Shown in pieces: positions 1-5,230 of a stretch of 5,230 nt of DNA (the stretch's first letter is position 1; each line of letters opens with the position of its first letter). Source of the stretch: an uncultured Planctomycetaceae bacterium (lineage in GTDB: Bacteria; Planctomycetota; Planctomycetia; Pirellulales; UBA1268); NCBI GenBank assembly GCA_937926325.1, contig CALAZQ010000074.1, forward strand, positions 1-5,230. Reading direction: 5' to 3'. The notes beneath the pieces were generated by a model. It made no database searches. It was not told the origin of the DNA and worked only from the letters and a program-made list of their open reading frames with translations. A program made the translations under genes and the position numbers.

Positions 1-1101
1 TCAGCTCAGATCGGCCGTGGCCCGCTCCGCGTAGATGGTATCGAACTCCTGGATATGCCGGCAGGCGTACTTACCGATAACAGCCCGGGCAGTCTCGAGC
101 AGCCGGTCGCGGGCCTCCTCGGGCTCAAGCACCTCGACATGTTCACCCAGGGCCAGCAGTTGCGGCAGCATTTCGTCGTCCCAGGCCCGCGGAATCTCCA
201 GCAGCAGGCTGCCGTCGGCCTGCTGGTGTGCGATCTGGCCGGGATGAAACGGCTTTTCGACCGCCCAGCGGGCCCGCTCCGGGCCGATCCGTAGCCGGTA
301 GCGGCGGGGCGGCTCGGCTGAGCGGAACATCGTCATGCTGTCGGCCAGCAGCTCCTCAACAGGCTGCGGTCGCCGCTCGAACGACCGTGAAGTCGGCTGG
401 GCGTCGCTGATGCGGTCAAGCTTGTAAAAGCGAATCTGCTCAGTCTCCGGGGCATCTGAGGCTTTGTAAGCCGCCACATAGATGCTGCCTTCATAGACCA
501 CCAGTGCCTCAGGCTGGATCGTGCTTTTTTTGGGCCGCGCGGCTGACAGGCTGGTGTAGCGAATCTCCAGTTCCACCCGCTGGCGAATCGCCCGGTTGAT
601 GCCGGCGAGCATGCGGCTGCCGTACTTGCCGGTGGCCGGCCGCGGGTGAACCACCAGGCCTTCCTTGTGCTCGTTGACATAGTTGAGCAGCTGCGGTGTG
701 GCGACCGTCTCCAGCCGGGCGATCAACTGGCCGATGCCCCGCCAATAAAAGGTGCCTGCCAACGGGGCCAGGAAATCGCGGGCCACCGCCAGCGACAAGA
801 GCTCAATCACGCCGATGACCGGGGGCCGCAGCTCGTCCTTGCCAAGGCCGATGCTGATGGCGAAGGCGAGACAGCTGCCACCCCGGGGCGACCGCTTCTT
901 TGAGCGGGCGATCGAATAGCCAAACTTTTCCAGGAACTCGAGGTCGCGGCGAATGTTCTTGTCCGACATCTCATCGATCACCCGGCGGTCTTGCAGCTCT
1001 TGCTTTAGCTCGGCCACCGAAAGCGGCTGCCGGGCTGAAAACAGGATGTCGATCAGGTGGAACACCCGAAGCAGCTGTTCGTGGCGGCTGATGGAGTCCA
1101 T
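1..1101 (-). CDS. WYL-domain transcriptional regulator (HTH + WYL + WCX)
   Basis: Complete 366-residue protein running from ATG (1101-1099) to TGA (3-1). Residues about 7-66 look like a DeoR/HTH_11-type winged helix; the segment S46-DKNIRRDLEFLEKFGY-S63 matches the recognition helix and wing of this group. Residues about 166-235 form the WYL domain: INRAIRQRVELEIRY, then EGSIYVAAYK, where the WYL triplet itself reads I207-Y208-V209, then IRFYKLDRI. Residues about 265-345 (YRLRIGPERARWAVEKPF, then a terminal helix) fit the WCX extension. Length and domain order are normal for the family, whose members bind DNA and are thought to sense nucleic-acid or nucleotide ligands through WYL. Some control DNA-damage or phage-defence genes, but nothing here shows the target. 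No Shine-Dalgarno is visible before the ATG. It diverges from the ORF at 1299. The family call is firm; the regulon is unknown. Confidence 0.93.
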   Translation of the reverse strand: MDSISRHEQLLRVFHLIDILFSARQPLSVAELKQELQDRRVIDEMSDKNIRRDLEFLEKFGYSIARSKKRSPRGGSCLAFAISIGLGKDELRPPVIGVIELLSLAVARDFLAPLAGTFYWRGIGQLIARLETVATPQLLNYVNEHKEGLVVHPRPATGKYGSRMLAGINRAIRQRVELEIRYTSLSAARPKKSTIQPEALVVYEGSIYVAAYKASDAPETEQIRFYKLDRISDAQPTSRSFERRPQPVEELLADSMTMFRSAEPPRRYRLRIGPERARWAVEKPFHPGQIAHQQADGSLLLEIPRAWDDEMLPQLLALGEHVEVLEPEEARDRLLETARAVIGKYACRHIQEFDTIYAERATADLS

Positions 1102-1160
1102 AGGCAGTCGGTGACAGGGGAGGGAGAAACCCCCACGATCCTACCCACGGATCGGCCCGC

Positions 1161-1171
1161 GTGCCTGGCAC
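1161..1171. repeat. 11-bp palindrome GTGCCTGGCAC
   Basis: Perfect 5-bp arms surround one central base. Short GTGCC/GGCAC palindromes of this kind occur in dispersed REP-like repeats of some GC-rich bacteria. Only one copy is visible here and no REP-associated transposase is nearby, so it may equally be an operator half-site or chance. Confidence 0.25.
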
Positions 1172-1182
1172 AGCCCCGGCGA

Positions 1183-1202
1183 CGGGCAGATTTTTTTGCC
1201 CG
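1183..1202. repeat. Inverted repeat CGGGCA / TGCCCG with T-tract spacer
   Basis: Two perfect 6-bp arms are separated by 8 bases, including most of a run of seven T (1191-1197). It lies about 80 bp upstream of the WYL start codon. It could be an operator with an A/T-rich centre, which is typical of winged-helix dimer sites, or a small hairpin. The T-run sits in the loop rather than after the stem, so it does not have the usual form of an intrinsic terminator. Confidence 0.4.
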
Positions 1203-1287
1203 GTGGGACCAACCTTGTCCAACAGTAGCCCTACCGTCTGCCCAAGCCGCATGACCAGAGCGGCGGCACCACCAGATTAGCCGTAGC

Positions 1288-1296
1288 AAGGAGAGG
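1288..1296 (+). promoter_or_regulatory. Shine-Dalgarno for ORF at 1299
   Basis: AAGGAGAGG contains the core AGGAG at 1289-1293, five bases before the ATG at 1299. It is the only strong ribosome-binding site before any start in the window. It is a main reason to accept the 1299 ORF and to fix its start. Confidence 0.6.
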
Positions 1297-1298
1297 CT

Positions 1299-1994
1299 AT
1301 GCAGACCGCCACCGTCCGCCTGATTCGCCCCGCCGAACCGTATGTCCAGCGTGGCAGAGCCGCCCCAACCGAGACCTATCGCCCGCTGGTGATCGGCTGC
1401 GTTCGGCTGATCCGTTCGGCGGAGGCAGGCGGTGAGTGGCTCGTCCGAGTGTTGCGGACCGGCTGGATCTGGCCGGCAGCATGGTCGGTGGGCGGGCCGG
1501 CCGGTTGCTCAACTCAACGGCGTTCCACCACCGAACTGAGCGACTACGGCAGCGTCCGCCCTCACCTGAAACCAGCTGGCGAGCGGTTGGCCCTCGGCCT
1601 GCTCTGCGGAGCCGATTTGCGGCCGCTCGGTCAGGGAAGGCCTTCGATGCAGTTGCAATACTGCGACGCCGACATGTACGGCTGGTCGCTGCTCTATCAG
1701 CCGAAGCGGCTCGGCGGGCCAGCTGGCGGGCTGGCAGCGGTCGATGCTCATCCCGACATCCCTGAGCTGCCGGCGTTTTACGAGTCGCCGCTGGAGCTGT
1801 GCGATCGCCTCGACTTCCTTGATCGCCGCGGCATCCCGGCCCGGCCGCTGGCACTTGTGACGCGGCCAGAGGATTTCGTCGTGGCAGACCCACAACGGCA
1901 GGGGGAATCACCTTCCCATCGCAACCGCTTCATCCCTGAGGGCCGGTTCCGGCCCCCGGCCGACGTATCTCAGCTGCCCGGCGGAAACCCGTGA
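1299..1994 (+). CDS. Hypothetical protein, 231 aa, no recognised family
   Basis: I do not recognise this protein. Support for coding is a well-placed AAGGAGAGG site, an uninterrupted frame to TGA (1992-1994), frequent G/C at third positions as in the neighbouring genes, and an internal repeat. That repeat is VRLIRPAE at residues 6-13 and VRLIRSAE at residues 35-42; the two DNA copies differ almost only at wobble positions. There is no signal peptide. A short hydrophobic, Trp-rich stretch lies at about 48-66, too weak to call a membrane segment. The part from about 116 to 198 (MQLQYCDADMYGWSLLYQPK, then LELCDRLDFLDRRGIPARP and LVTRPEDFVVADP) looks most like a folded, acidic and aromatic domain; the ends are Arg/Pro/Gly-rich. 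Four Cys are at 34, 70, 103 and 122, and a fifth at 168, with no clear metal motif. Minus-strand ORFs overlap this region (1509-1895, 1297-1911) and lack comparable start signals. It could still be non-coding. Confidence 0.55.
   Translation: MQTATVRLIRPAEPYVQRGRAAPTETYRPLVIGCVRLIRSAEAGGEWLVRVLRTGWIWPAAWSVGGPAGCSTQRRSTTELSDYGSVRPHLKPAGERLALGLLCGADLRPLGQGRPSMQLQYCDADMYGWSLLYQPKRLGGPAGGLAAVDAHPDIPELPAFYESPLELCDRLDFLDRRGIPARPLALVTRPEDFVVADPQRQGESPSHRNRFIPEGRFRPPADVSQLPGGNP
1940..1955. repeat. GC hairpin at the 3' end of the orphan ORF
   Basis: GGGCCGG and CCGGCCC form 7-bp arms around TT, inside the last 20 codons of the orphan ORF. No T-run follows, so it is not an intrinsic terminator. It could be an RNA hairpin that protects the transcript end, or simply a result of GC-rich codons. 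Confidence 0.3.
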
Positions 1995-2010
1995 TAACCG
2001 ACCAAAAATC

Positions 2011-2039
2011 TTGCAAATCGTGCGATTGCACCGTATTAT
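2011..2039 (+). promoter_or_regulatory. Sigma70-type promoter for the DUF4143 gene, leaderless
   Basis: TTGCAA (2011-2016) and TATTAT (2034-2039) are separated by exactly 17 bases, close to the TTGACA/TATAAT consensus. Transcription would be expected to begin near 2046-2047, which coincides with the ATG at 2047. The mRNA would therefore have essentially no leader, consistent with the absence of a Shine-Dalgarno there. The whole promoter fits in the 52 bp between the previous stop codon and this start. Confidence 0.6.
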
Positions 2040-2048
2040 TTGCACGAT
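2011..2048. repeat. TTGCA repeats and overlapping inverted repeats in promoter
   Basis: TTGCA occurs at 2011-2015, 2026-2030 and 2040-2044, spaced 15 and 14 bases apart; the last two extend to TTGCAC. ATCGTGC (2017-2023) and GCACGAT (2042-2048) form 7-bp inverted arms that enclose the -10 box, with the right arm entering the start codon. A second imperfect inverted pair, TGCAAATCG (2012-2020) and CGATTGCA (2023-2030), covers the -35 box. This density suggests an operator, but the binding protein is unknown. Confidence 0.5.
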
Positions 2049-3252
2049 GTGGATTCCCCGGCTAGTTGAAGAACGGGTTCGGAGTTTGGCGGCAACTCGG
2101 CCGGTTGTCGTTCTGACGGGAGCCCGCCAGACGGGCAAAACATCCCTGGCAAAGCGGCTTTTTCCGGCCTACGGGTATGTCTCACTCGACTTGCCGAGCG
2201 AGGCGGCCCAGGCTGAGCACGATCCAGCAAGGTTTGTGAGCCGCCATCCCGCACCGCTTGTCATTGATGAAGTGCAATATGCACCCGGCGTCCTCCGGCA
2301 TCTCAAGCGAATTGTCGACACGCGGCGTGCGGTTCCCGGGCAGTTTGTTCTGACCGGCTCCCAGCCTTTCAACCTGATGCAGGGAGTGGCCGAGTCGCTT
2401 GCCGGCCGCGCCGCTGTCATCCAGCTTGAGGGGCTTTCGTTCACCGAACTCAAAGCCGTCGCGCCGGATATTGCAGTGACCGACGTGCTGCTCAAGGGAG
2501 GTTTTCCTGAGCTCCACGCCGAGCCGTCGATTGACCGCACCGAGTTTTTCCGATCATACGTCGCGTGCTATCTCGAACGCGACCTTCGCAGCCAGTTGCG
2601 GGTTGGCAATCTGCGCGACTTCGAGCGGTTCCTGCGGGCCGCAGCCTTGCGATCCGCTCAGTTACTGAACAAGGCCGAGCTTGCCCGTGATATCGGCATC
2701 AGCGGCTCAACCGCCGGCGAGTGGCTGGCTTTGCTCGATCGTGGCGGCGTTATCTCCCTGCTTGAACCCTGGTTTTCCAATCGAGGAAAGTCGCTGGTCA
2801 AGCGTCCCAAGTTGCTGTTTCTTGATGTGGGGCTGTGCAGTTTTTTGATGGGGCTGGGTAACACTTCCGACCTCGAGGCCTCACCGCTGATTGGCAGCCT
2901 CTGGGAAACCCTGGTCTGCAGCGAGGTGCGTCGGCTGCTTGCCGAACAAATGTCATCGCTGCAGCTGCATTTCTGGCGGGATCGCTCAAAAGAGGCCGAC
3001 CTGCTGCTCCATGCCGGCGGCCGATTCCTGGTAGCCGATGCCAAATGGACCGAGCTACCCGACCTCTCCGCCGCGCGAAGGCTGGCACGGGTCTGCCGCG
3101 AGTTGCCACCTCAGACGGTGACCCGGGCTGCGATCATCTGTCGAACAGCCAACCGCTATCCGCTCCATCGCGACGGTCAACTGCTGATTGAAGCAATCAG
3201 TCTGGCCGACCTTCCGGAATGGCTCAGCCCGCCCAGCAACGACGCCGCCTAG
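2047..3252 (+). CDS. AAA-type ATPase with DUF4143 C-terminal domain
   Basis: 401-residue protein from ATG 2047 to TAG 3250-3252. An upstream TTG at 2011 is in frame but is the promoter -35 box, and family members typically begin with I-P-R-L close to the Met, as here (MWIPRLVEER). The N-terminal ATPase has Walker A GARQTGKTS (25-33), Walker B LVIDEVQ (71-77), sensor-like VLTGSQ (101-106) and the family motif SLAGR (117-121). GGFPE (151-155) and YLERDL (175-180) mark the junction to DUF4143. A winged-helix-like stretch lies at about 205-240. The C-terminus resembles a PD-(D/E)XK fold: E287 and E293, then EAD (316-318) and D331-A-K333. Length is usual and all key residues appear intact. The family is widespread, often as solitary mobile-looking genes; its substrate and role are poorly known, with DNA binding or nuclease activity inferred. 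It has its own promoter and no codirectional partner downstream. Confidence 0.94.
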   Translation: MWIPRLVEERVRSLAATRPVVVLTGARQTGKTSLAKRLFPAYGYVSLDLPSEAAQAEHDPARFVSRHPAPLVIDEVQYAPGVLRHLKRIVDTRRAVPGQFVLTGSQPFNLMQGVAESLAGRAAVIQLEGLSFTELKAVAPDIAVTDVLLKGGFPELHAEPSIDRTEFFRSYVACYLERDLRSQLRVGNLRDFERFLRAAALRSAQLLNKAELARDIGISGSTAGEWLALLDRGGVISLLEPWFSNRGKSLVKRPKLLFLDVGLCSFLMGLGNTSDLEASPLIGSLWETLVCSEVRRLLAEQMSSLQLHFWRDRSKEADLLLHAGGRFLVADAKWTELPDLSAARRLARVCRELPPQTVTRAAIICRTANRYPLHRDGQLLIEAISLADLPEWLSPPSNDAA

Positions 3253-3270
3253 CAGACTGCCTGCTCAGTC
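3251..3270. repeat. Short alternative hairpins between convergent stop codons
   Basis: AGCAG (3251-3255) pairs with CTGCT (3261-3265), or alternatively GACTG (3255-3259) pairs with CAGTC (3266-3270). The two foldings are mutually exclusive. They span the 12-bp gap between the DUF4143 and ABC-F stop codons and could serve as a weak bidirectional end. There is no T-run on either strand, so termination here is unproven. Confidence 0.25.
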
Positions 3271-5034
3271 CGCCAAGGTCTCTTGCAGCTCCAGCCAGCG
3301 ATCCTCGGCCGCGGCTAGCTGCTGGGTGATCGTCGTAAGTTCGGCGTGGAGCTTCACCGCGTCGTTGGCGTCGGTCACTGCCAGCAGCTGGTCGTTGACC
3401 TGCCGCTTTTCCCCGTCGAGCCGGGCCACCGTCTTTTCGACCGCGGCCAGTTCTTTCCGCAGCCGCCGATCAGAATTGGCGTCAGCCTGCCGCCGCTTCG
3501 GGGCGGGCCCGCCACTGGGCCGGGCCGCCGGCCGGGCGGCCTCGGCGGCGTCGATTTCGGCGTTCATCCGCTCGACGTACTGATGATAGCTGCCGGGGTA
3601 CTGCACTACACGGCCGCCTGCCACCTCAATCACGCTGGTGGCGACGGCCTCGACAAAGGACCGGTCGTGGCTGGTGAAGATGACGGTGCCGGCATAGTCC
3701 TGCAAGGCGGTGGCGAGGGCTTCGATGGTTTCGACATCGAGATGGTTCCCCGGCTCGTCCAGCACCAGCACATTGAAATCGCCCAGCAGCAGCCCGGCCA
3801 GGCAGAGTCGGGCCCGTTCACCGCCCGAAAGCACCCGGACCTTCTTCTCGGTCGCCTGCCCGCGAAACAGCATCGCCCCAGCCAGGTCGAGAATTCGCTG
3901 GGTCTTGGTGCCGAGGGCAGAAACTCGTTCCAGATAGCCGAGCACCGTTTCGTCTTCCGGCAGCGTGGTGTAGACATGCTGGGCGTAGGTACCGATCTCG
4001 CAGCCATAGCCCCATTTGAGCCGGCCGGCGACCGGCTCGAGTGAGCCAACCAACGTCCGCAGAAAGGTCGTTTTGCCCTGGCCGTTGTCACCGACGATTG
4101 CCACTCGCAGGCCGTGGTCGATCTCAACGGCAACGTCTTCGGCAACCGTGTGGTCGGGATAGCCGATGGCCAGATCAGTGCACCGAACGGCAGGCCCTTG
4201 CCGAGGGGTCACCTCGGGGCAGCGAATGGCGGCGGTCGGGGCGTCGCTGGCAATCTCCTCAAGTTCGAGTCGCTCAAGTTGTTTGGCCTTGGAGCGGGCC
4301 TGCGAGGCGGTCGAGGCCTTGGCCCGGTTCTTGGCGATGAACTGCTCCAGCTGCCGCTTCTTGGCGAGGGTGGCGGCGTTGACCCGCTGGAGGTGCTCCC
4401 GCTGTTCCCGCTGATGGTCGAGAAAGGCATCGATCTTCCCGGGATAGGTGGTGAGTTTGCCGCGGGAGAGGTCGAGAGTGCGGTCGCAGGTGGCGGTGAG
4501 GAAGCCACGGTCGTGTGAGACAATCAGGCAGGACTCTCTGAAGTTCCGCAGAAAATGCTCCAGCAGCATCTGGGTGCGGAGGTCGAGAAAGTTGGTCGGC
4601 TCGTCAAGGAGCAGCAGGTTGGGCTCGTGCAGCAGCAGGGCGGCGAGTTTGACCCGGGTCTGCCAGCCGCCGGAGAGTTCCCGGACGGGACCGTGCAGGT
4701 AGTCGCCCTTCAGTTCGAACTGGCCGGCAACTTCGCCACACTTCCAGTCGGGCTGGCTGCTGTCCCGCATCAGGAAGTCGAGGGCCGACTCTTCAGGCAG
4801 GAACGGATCATGCTGCCGCAGGTAGCCCAGCCGCAGCCGGGGGTGATGGACGACCTCACCGCCGTCGAGTTCCTCTTCACCGAGGATCACCCGCAGCAGC
4901 GTGCTTTTGCCGGCACCGTTACGACCGACGAAGCCGACCTTGCCGTCATCGGTGATGGTGGCCGAGGCCTCATCAAGCAGAATTTGATCGCCGTACCGCT
5001 TTGAGGCGTTCTTGATGTCGAGCAGAACCGCCAT
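3265..5034 (-). CDS. ABC-F family ribosome-associated ATPase
   Basis: 589-residue protein with two ABC cassettes and no membrane segments, the layout of ABC-F proteins. These act at the ribosomal E site to relieve stalled or drug-inhibited translation. Cassette 1 has Walker A GRNGAGKST (37-45), signature LSGGWQ (120-125), Walker B LLLLDEPTNFLD (140-151) and switch H174 in SHDR. The inter-cassette linker, the tRNA-contacting part in relatives, includes FIAKNRAKASTASQARSKAK (232-251), a typical basic helix. Cassette 2 has GDNGQGKTT (315-323), LSGGE (402-406), VLVLDEPGNHLD (422-433) and H456 in SHDR. Both catalytic Glu, E145 and E427, are present. A basic, Pro-rich hinge (500-516) leads to a coiled coil (about 520-589), as in Uup/YheS-like members. 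There is no EttA-type arm insertion. Oddities are Gly429 where Thr is usual and Phe149 for His in cassette 1. No Shine-Dalgarno is visible. Housekeeping versus antibiotic-resistance role cannot be told from sequence. Confidence 0.96.
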   Translation of the reverse strand: MAVLLDIKNASKRYGDQILLDEASATITDDGKVGFVGRNGAGKSTLLRVILGEEELDGGEVVHHPRLRLGYLRQHDPFLPEESALDFLMRDSSQPDWKCGEVAGQFELKGDYLHGPVRELSGGWQTRVKLAALLLHEPNLLLLDEPTNFLDLRTQMLLEHFLRNFRESCLIVSHDRGFLTATCDRTLDLSRGKLTTYPGKIDAFLDHQREQREHLQRVNAATLAKKRQLEQFIAKNRAKASTASQARSKAKQLERLELEEIASDAPTAAIRCPEVTPRQGPAVRCTDLAIGYPDHTVAEDVAVEIDHGLRVAIVGDNGQGKTTFLRTLVGSLEPVAGRLKWGYGCEIGTYAQHVYTTLPEDETVLGYLERVSALGTKTQRILDLAGAMLFRGQATEKKVRVLSGGERARLCLAGLLLGDFNVLVLDEPGNHLDVETIEALATALQDYAGTVIFTSHDRSFVEAVATSVIEVAGGRVVQYPGSYHQYVERMNAEIDAAEAARPAARPSGGPAPKRRQADANSDRRLRKELAAVEKTVARLDGEKRQVNDQLLAVTDANDAVKLHAELTTITQQLAAAEDRWLELQETLAD

Positions 5035-5126
5035 GCAGAAAGAACGCCGAATCGAGAATGCTGGCGGTGGGTCGCAGAACGAGGGATTGCGGCAGCCTCA
5101 CAGGCCGCCGGGGCGAGCGGTGCGGC
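5035..5126 (-). promoter_or_regulatory. 5' region of the ABC-F gene
   Basis: About 90 bp separate the tRNA terminator from the ABC-F start codon. The ABC-F promoter is expected here, but I find no clear -35/-10 pair, no purine-rich ribosome-binding site, and no leader peptide or attenuator such as precedes drug-inducible ABC-F genes. Confidence 0.3.
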
Positions 5127-5155
5127 AAAAAAACGGCGACCGCAGTGCGGCAACC
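5127..5155 (-). terminator. Intrinsic terminator of tRNA-Ser
   Basis: Read on the minus strand, GGT-T-GCCGC pairs with GCGGT-C-GCC across an ACT loop (one T/C mismatch and two G-U pairs). After one G comes a run of seven T (plus-strand A at 5127-5133). It begins six bases beyond the tRNA 3' end, the expected place for a tRNA terminator. It should separate tRNA transcription from the ABC-F gene. Confidence 0.7.
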
Positions 5156-5160
5156 ATCAG

Positions 5161-5230
5161 CGGAGGGCATGGGATTCGAACCCACAACCGGTTACCCGGC
5201 ACCACAATTCCAATGTGGCTGCTAGCCAAT
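5161..5230 (-). tRNA. tRNA-Ser (anticodon GGA), 5' part beyond the window
   Basis: The T-arm GTGGG-TTCGAAT-CCCAT is followed by the 3' acceptor strand GCCCTCC and discriminator G at 5161. The anticodon arm CCACA-TTGGAAT-TGTGG occupies 5202-5218, with anticodon GGA at 5211-5209, which reads the serine codons UCC and UCU. The long variable arm with a CCGG-GTAA-CCGG stem is the hallmark of class II tRNAs and supports Ser. The D-arm is partly present (TTGGCTAGCAG). The 5' acceptor strand and the rest of the D-arm lie past the right edge. CCA is not encoded, so it must be added by the CCA-adding enzyme. Confidence 0.95.

Larger units (their letters stand above)
1102..1298. promoter_or_regulatory. 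Divergent intergenic region between WYL gene and orphan ORF
   Basis: This 197-bp gap must hold the control signals for both the WYL gene (leftward) and the ORF at 1299 (rightward). I see no convincing -35/-10 pair in either direction. It contains a 6-bp inverted repeat, CGGGCA (1183-1188) and TGCCCG (1197-1202), around a T-rich loop. A further copy of the arm in inverted orientation, TCTGCCC, lies at 1237-1243, matching GGGCAGA at 1184-1190. An 11-bp palindrome, GTGCCTGGCAC, lies at 1161-1171. These are candidate operator or hairpin elements only; assigning them to the WYL protein is inference. Confidence 0.4.

Noticed and set aside
1183..1202. Intrinsic terminator at the T-run near 1191
   Set aside because: The T-run lies inside the loop of the inverted repeat rather than after its stem, and no gene ends just upstream on the plus strand.
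1509..1895. 128-codon minus-strand ORF opposite the orphan gene (and a longer one, 1297-1911)
   Set aside because: Neither has a ribosome-binding site. The longer one has an Arg/Ala/Pro-rich composition typical of a shadow frame in GC-rich DNA, and the plus-strand frame has better start and codon evidence.
2011..2046. TTG at 2011 as the start of the DUF4143 protein
   Set aside because: It coincides with the -35 box, has no ribosome-binding site, and would add 12 residues not typical of the family; the ATG at 2047 gives the usual N-terminus.
3346..4044. Long plus-strand ORFs opposite the ABC-F gene (for example 3346-4044 and 4555-5004)
   Set aside because: The minus-strand frame encodes a complete ABC-F protein with every motif; these are antisense shadow frames.
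5161..5230. tRNA-Ser 3' end as an integration site for a mobile element
   Set aside because: No second copy of the tRNA 3' sequence is seen in the window, and there is no integrase gene.
1..5230. CRISPR array, insertion sequence, riboswitch or toxin-antitoxin pair
   Set aside because: No regularly spaced direct repeats, no transposase motifs or terminal inverted repeats, no recognisable aptamer, and no small paired ORFs were found.

Overview
The window comes from the chromosome of a GC-rich bacterium, by eye about 60% GC or slightly more. No gene in it is diagnostic of a lineage. The tRNA lacks an encoded CCA, two of the four starts have no visible Shine-Dalgarno, there is a WYL regulator, and there is a solitary DUF4143 ATPase. 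These fit a planctomycete-like bacterium, but that is a weak guess.

Layout, left to right: (1) a complete WYL-family transcriptional regulator on the minus strand (1-1101). (2) A 197-bp divergent intergenic region with several short inverted repeats. (3) An unrecognised plus-strand ORF of 231 codons (1299-1994) with a strong ribosome-binding site. (4) A compact promoter with repeated TTGCA words that places the predicted transcription start at, or one base before, the start codon of a DUF4143 AAA-type ATPase (2047-3252, plus). (5) Convergent to it, with only 12 bp between the stop codons, a two-cassette ABC-F ribosome-associated ATPase (3265-5034, minus). (6) A likely intrinsic terminator (5127-5155), then the 3' part of a tRNA-Ser with anticodon GGA (5161 to the window edge, minus).

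The genes do not form one operon. The tRNA-Ser and the ABC-F gene are codirectional, but the terminator between them suggests separate transcription. The WYL regulator and the orphan ORF diverge from a shared control region, which makes autoregulation or control of the orphan a reasonable hypothesis. The DUF4143 gene appears to be an autonomous single-gene unit with its own promoter. I found no CRISPR array, transposase, integrase or multi-gene defence system. The least ordinary items are the apparently leaderless, repeat-rich DUF4143 promoter and the unrecognised ORF with an internal repeat that has diverged almost only at synonymous sites.
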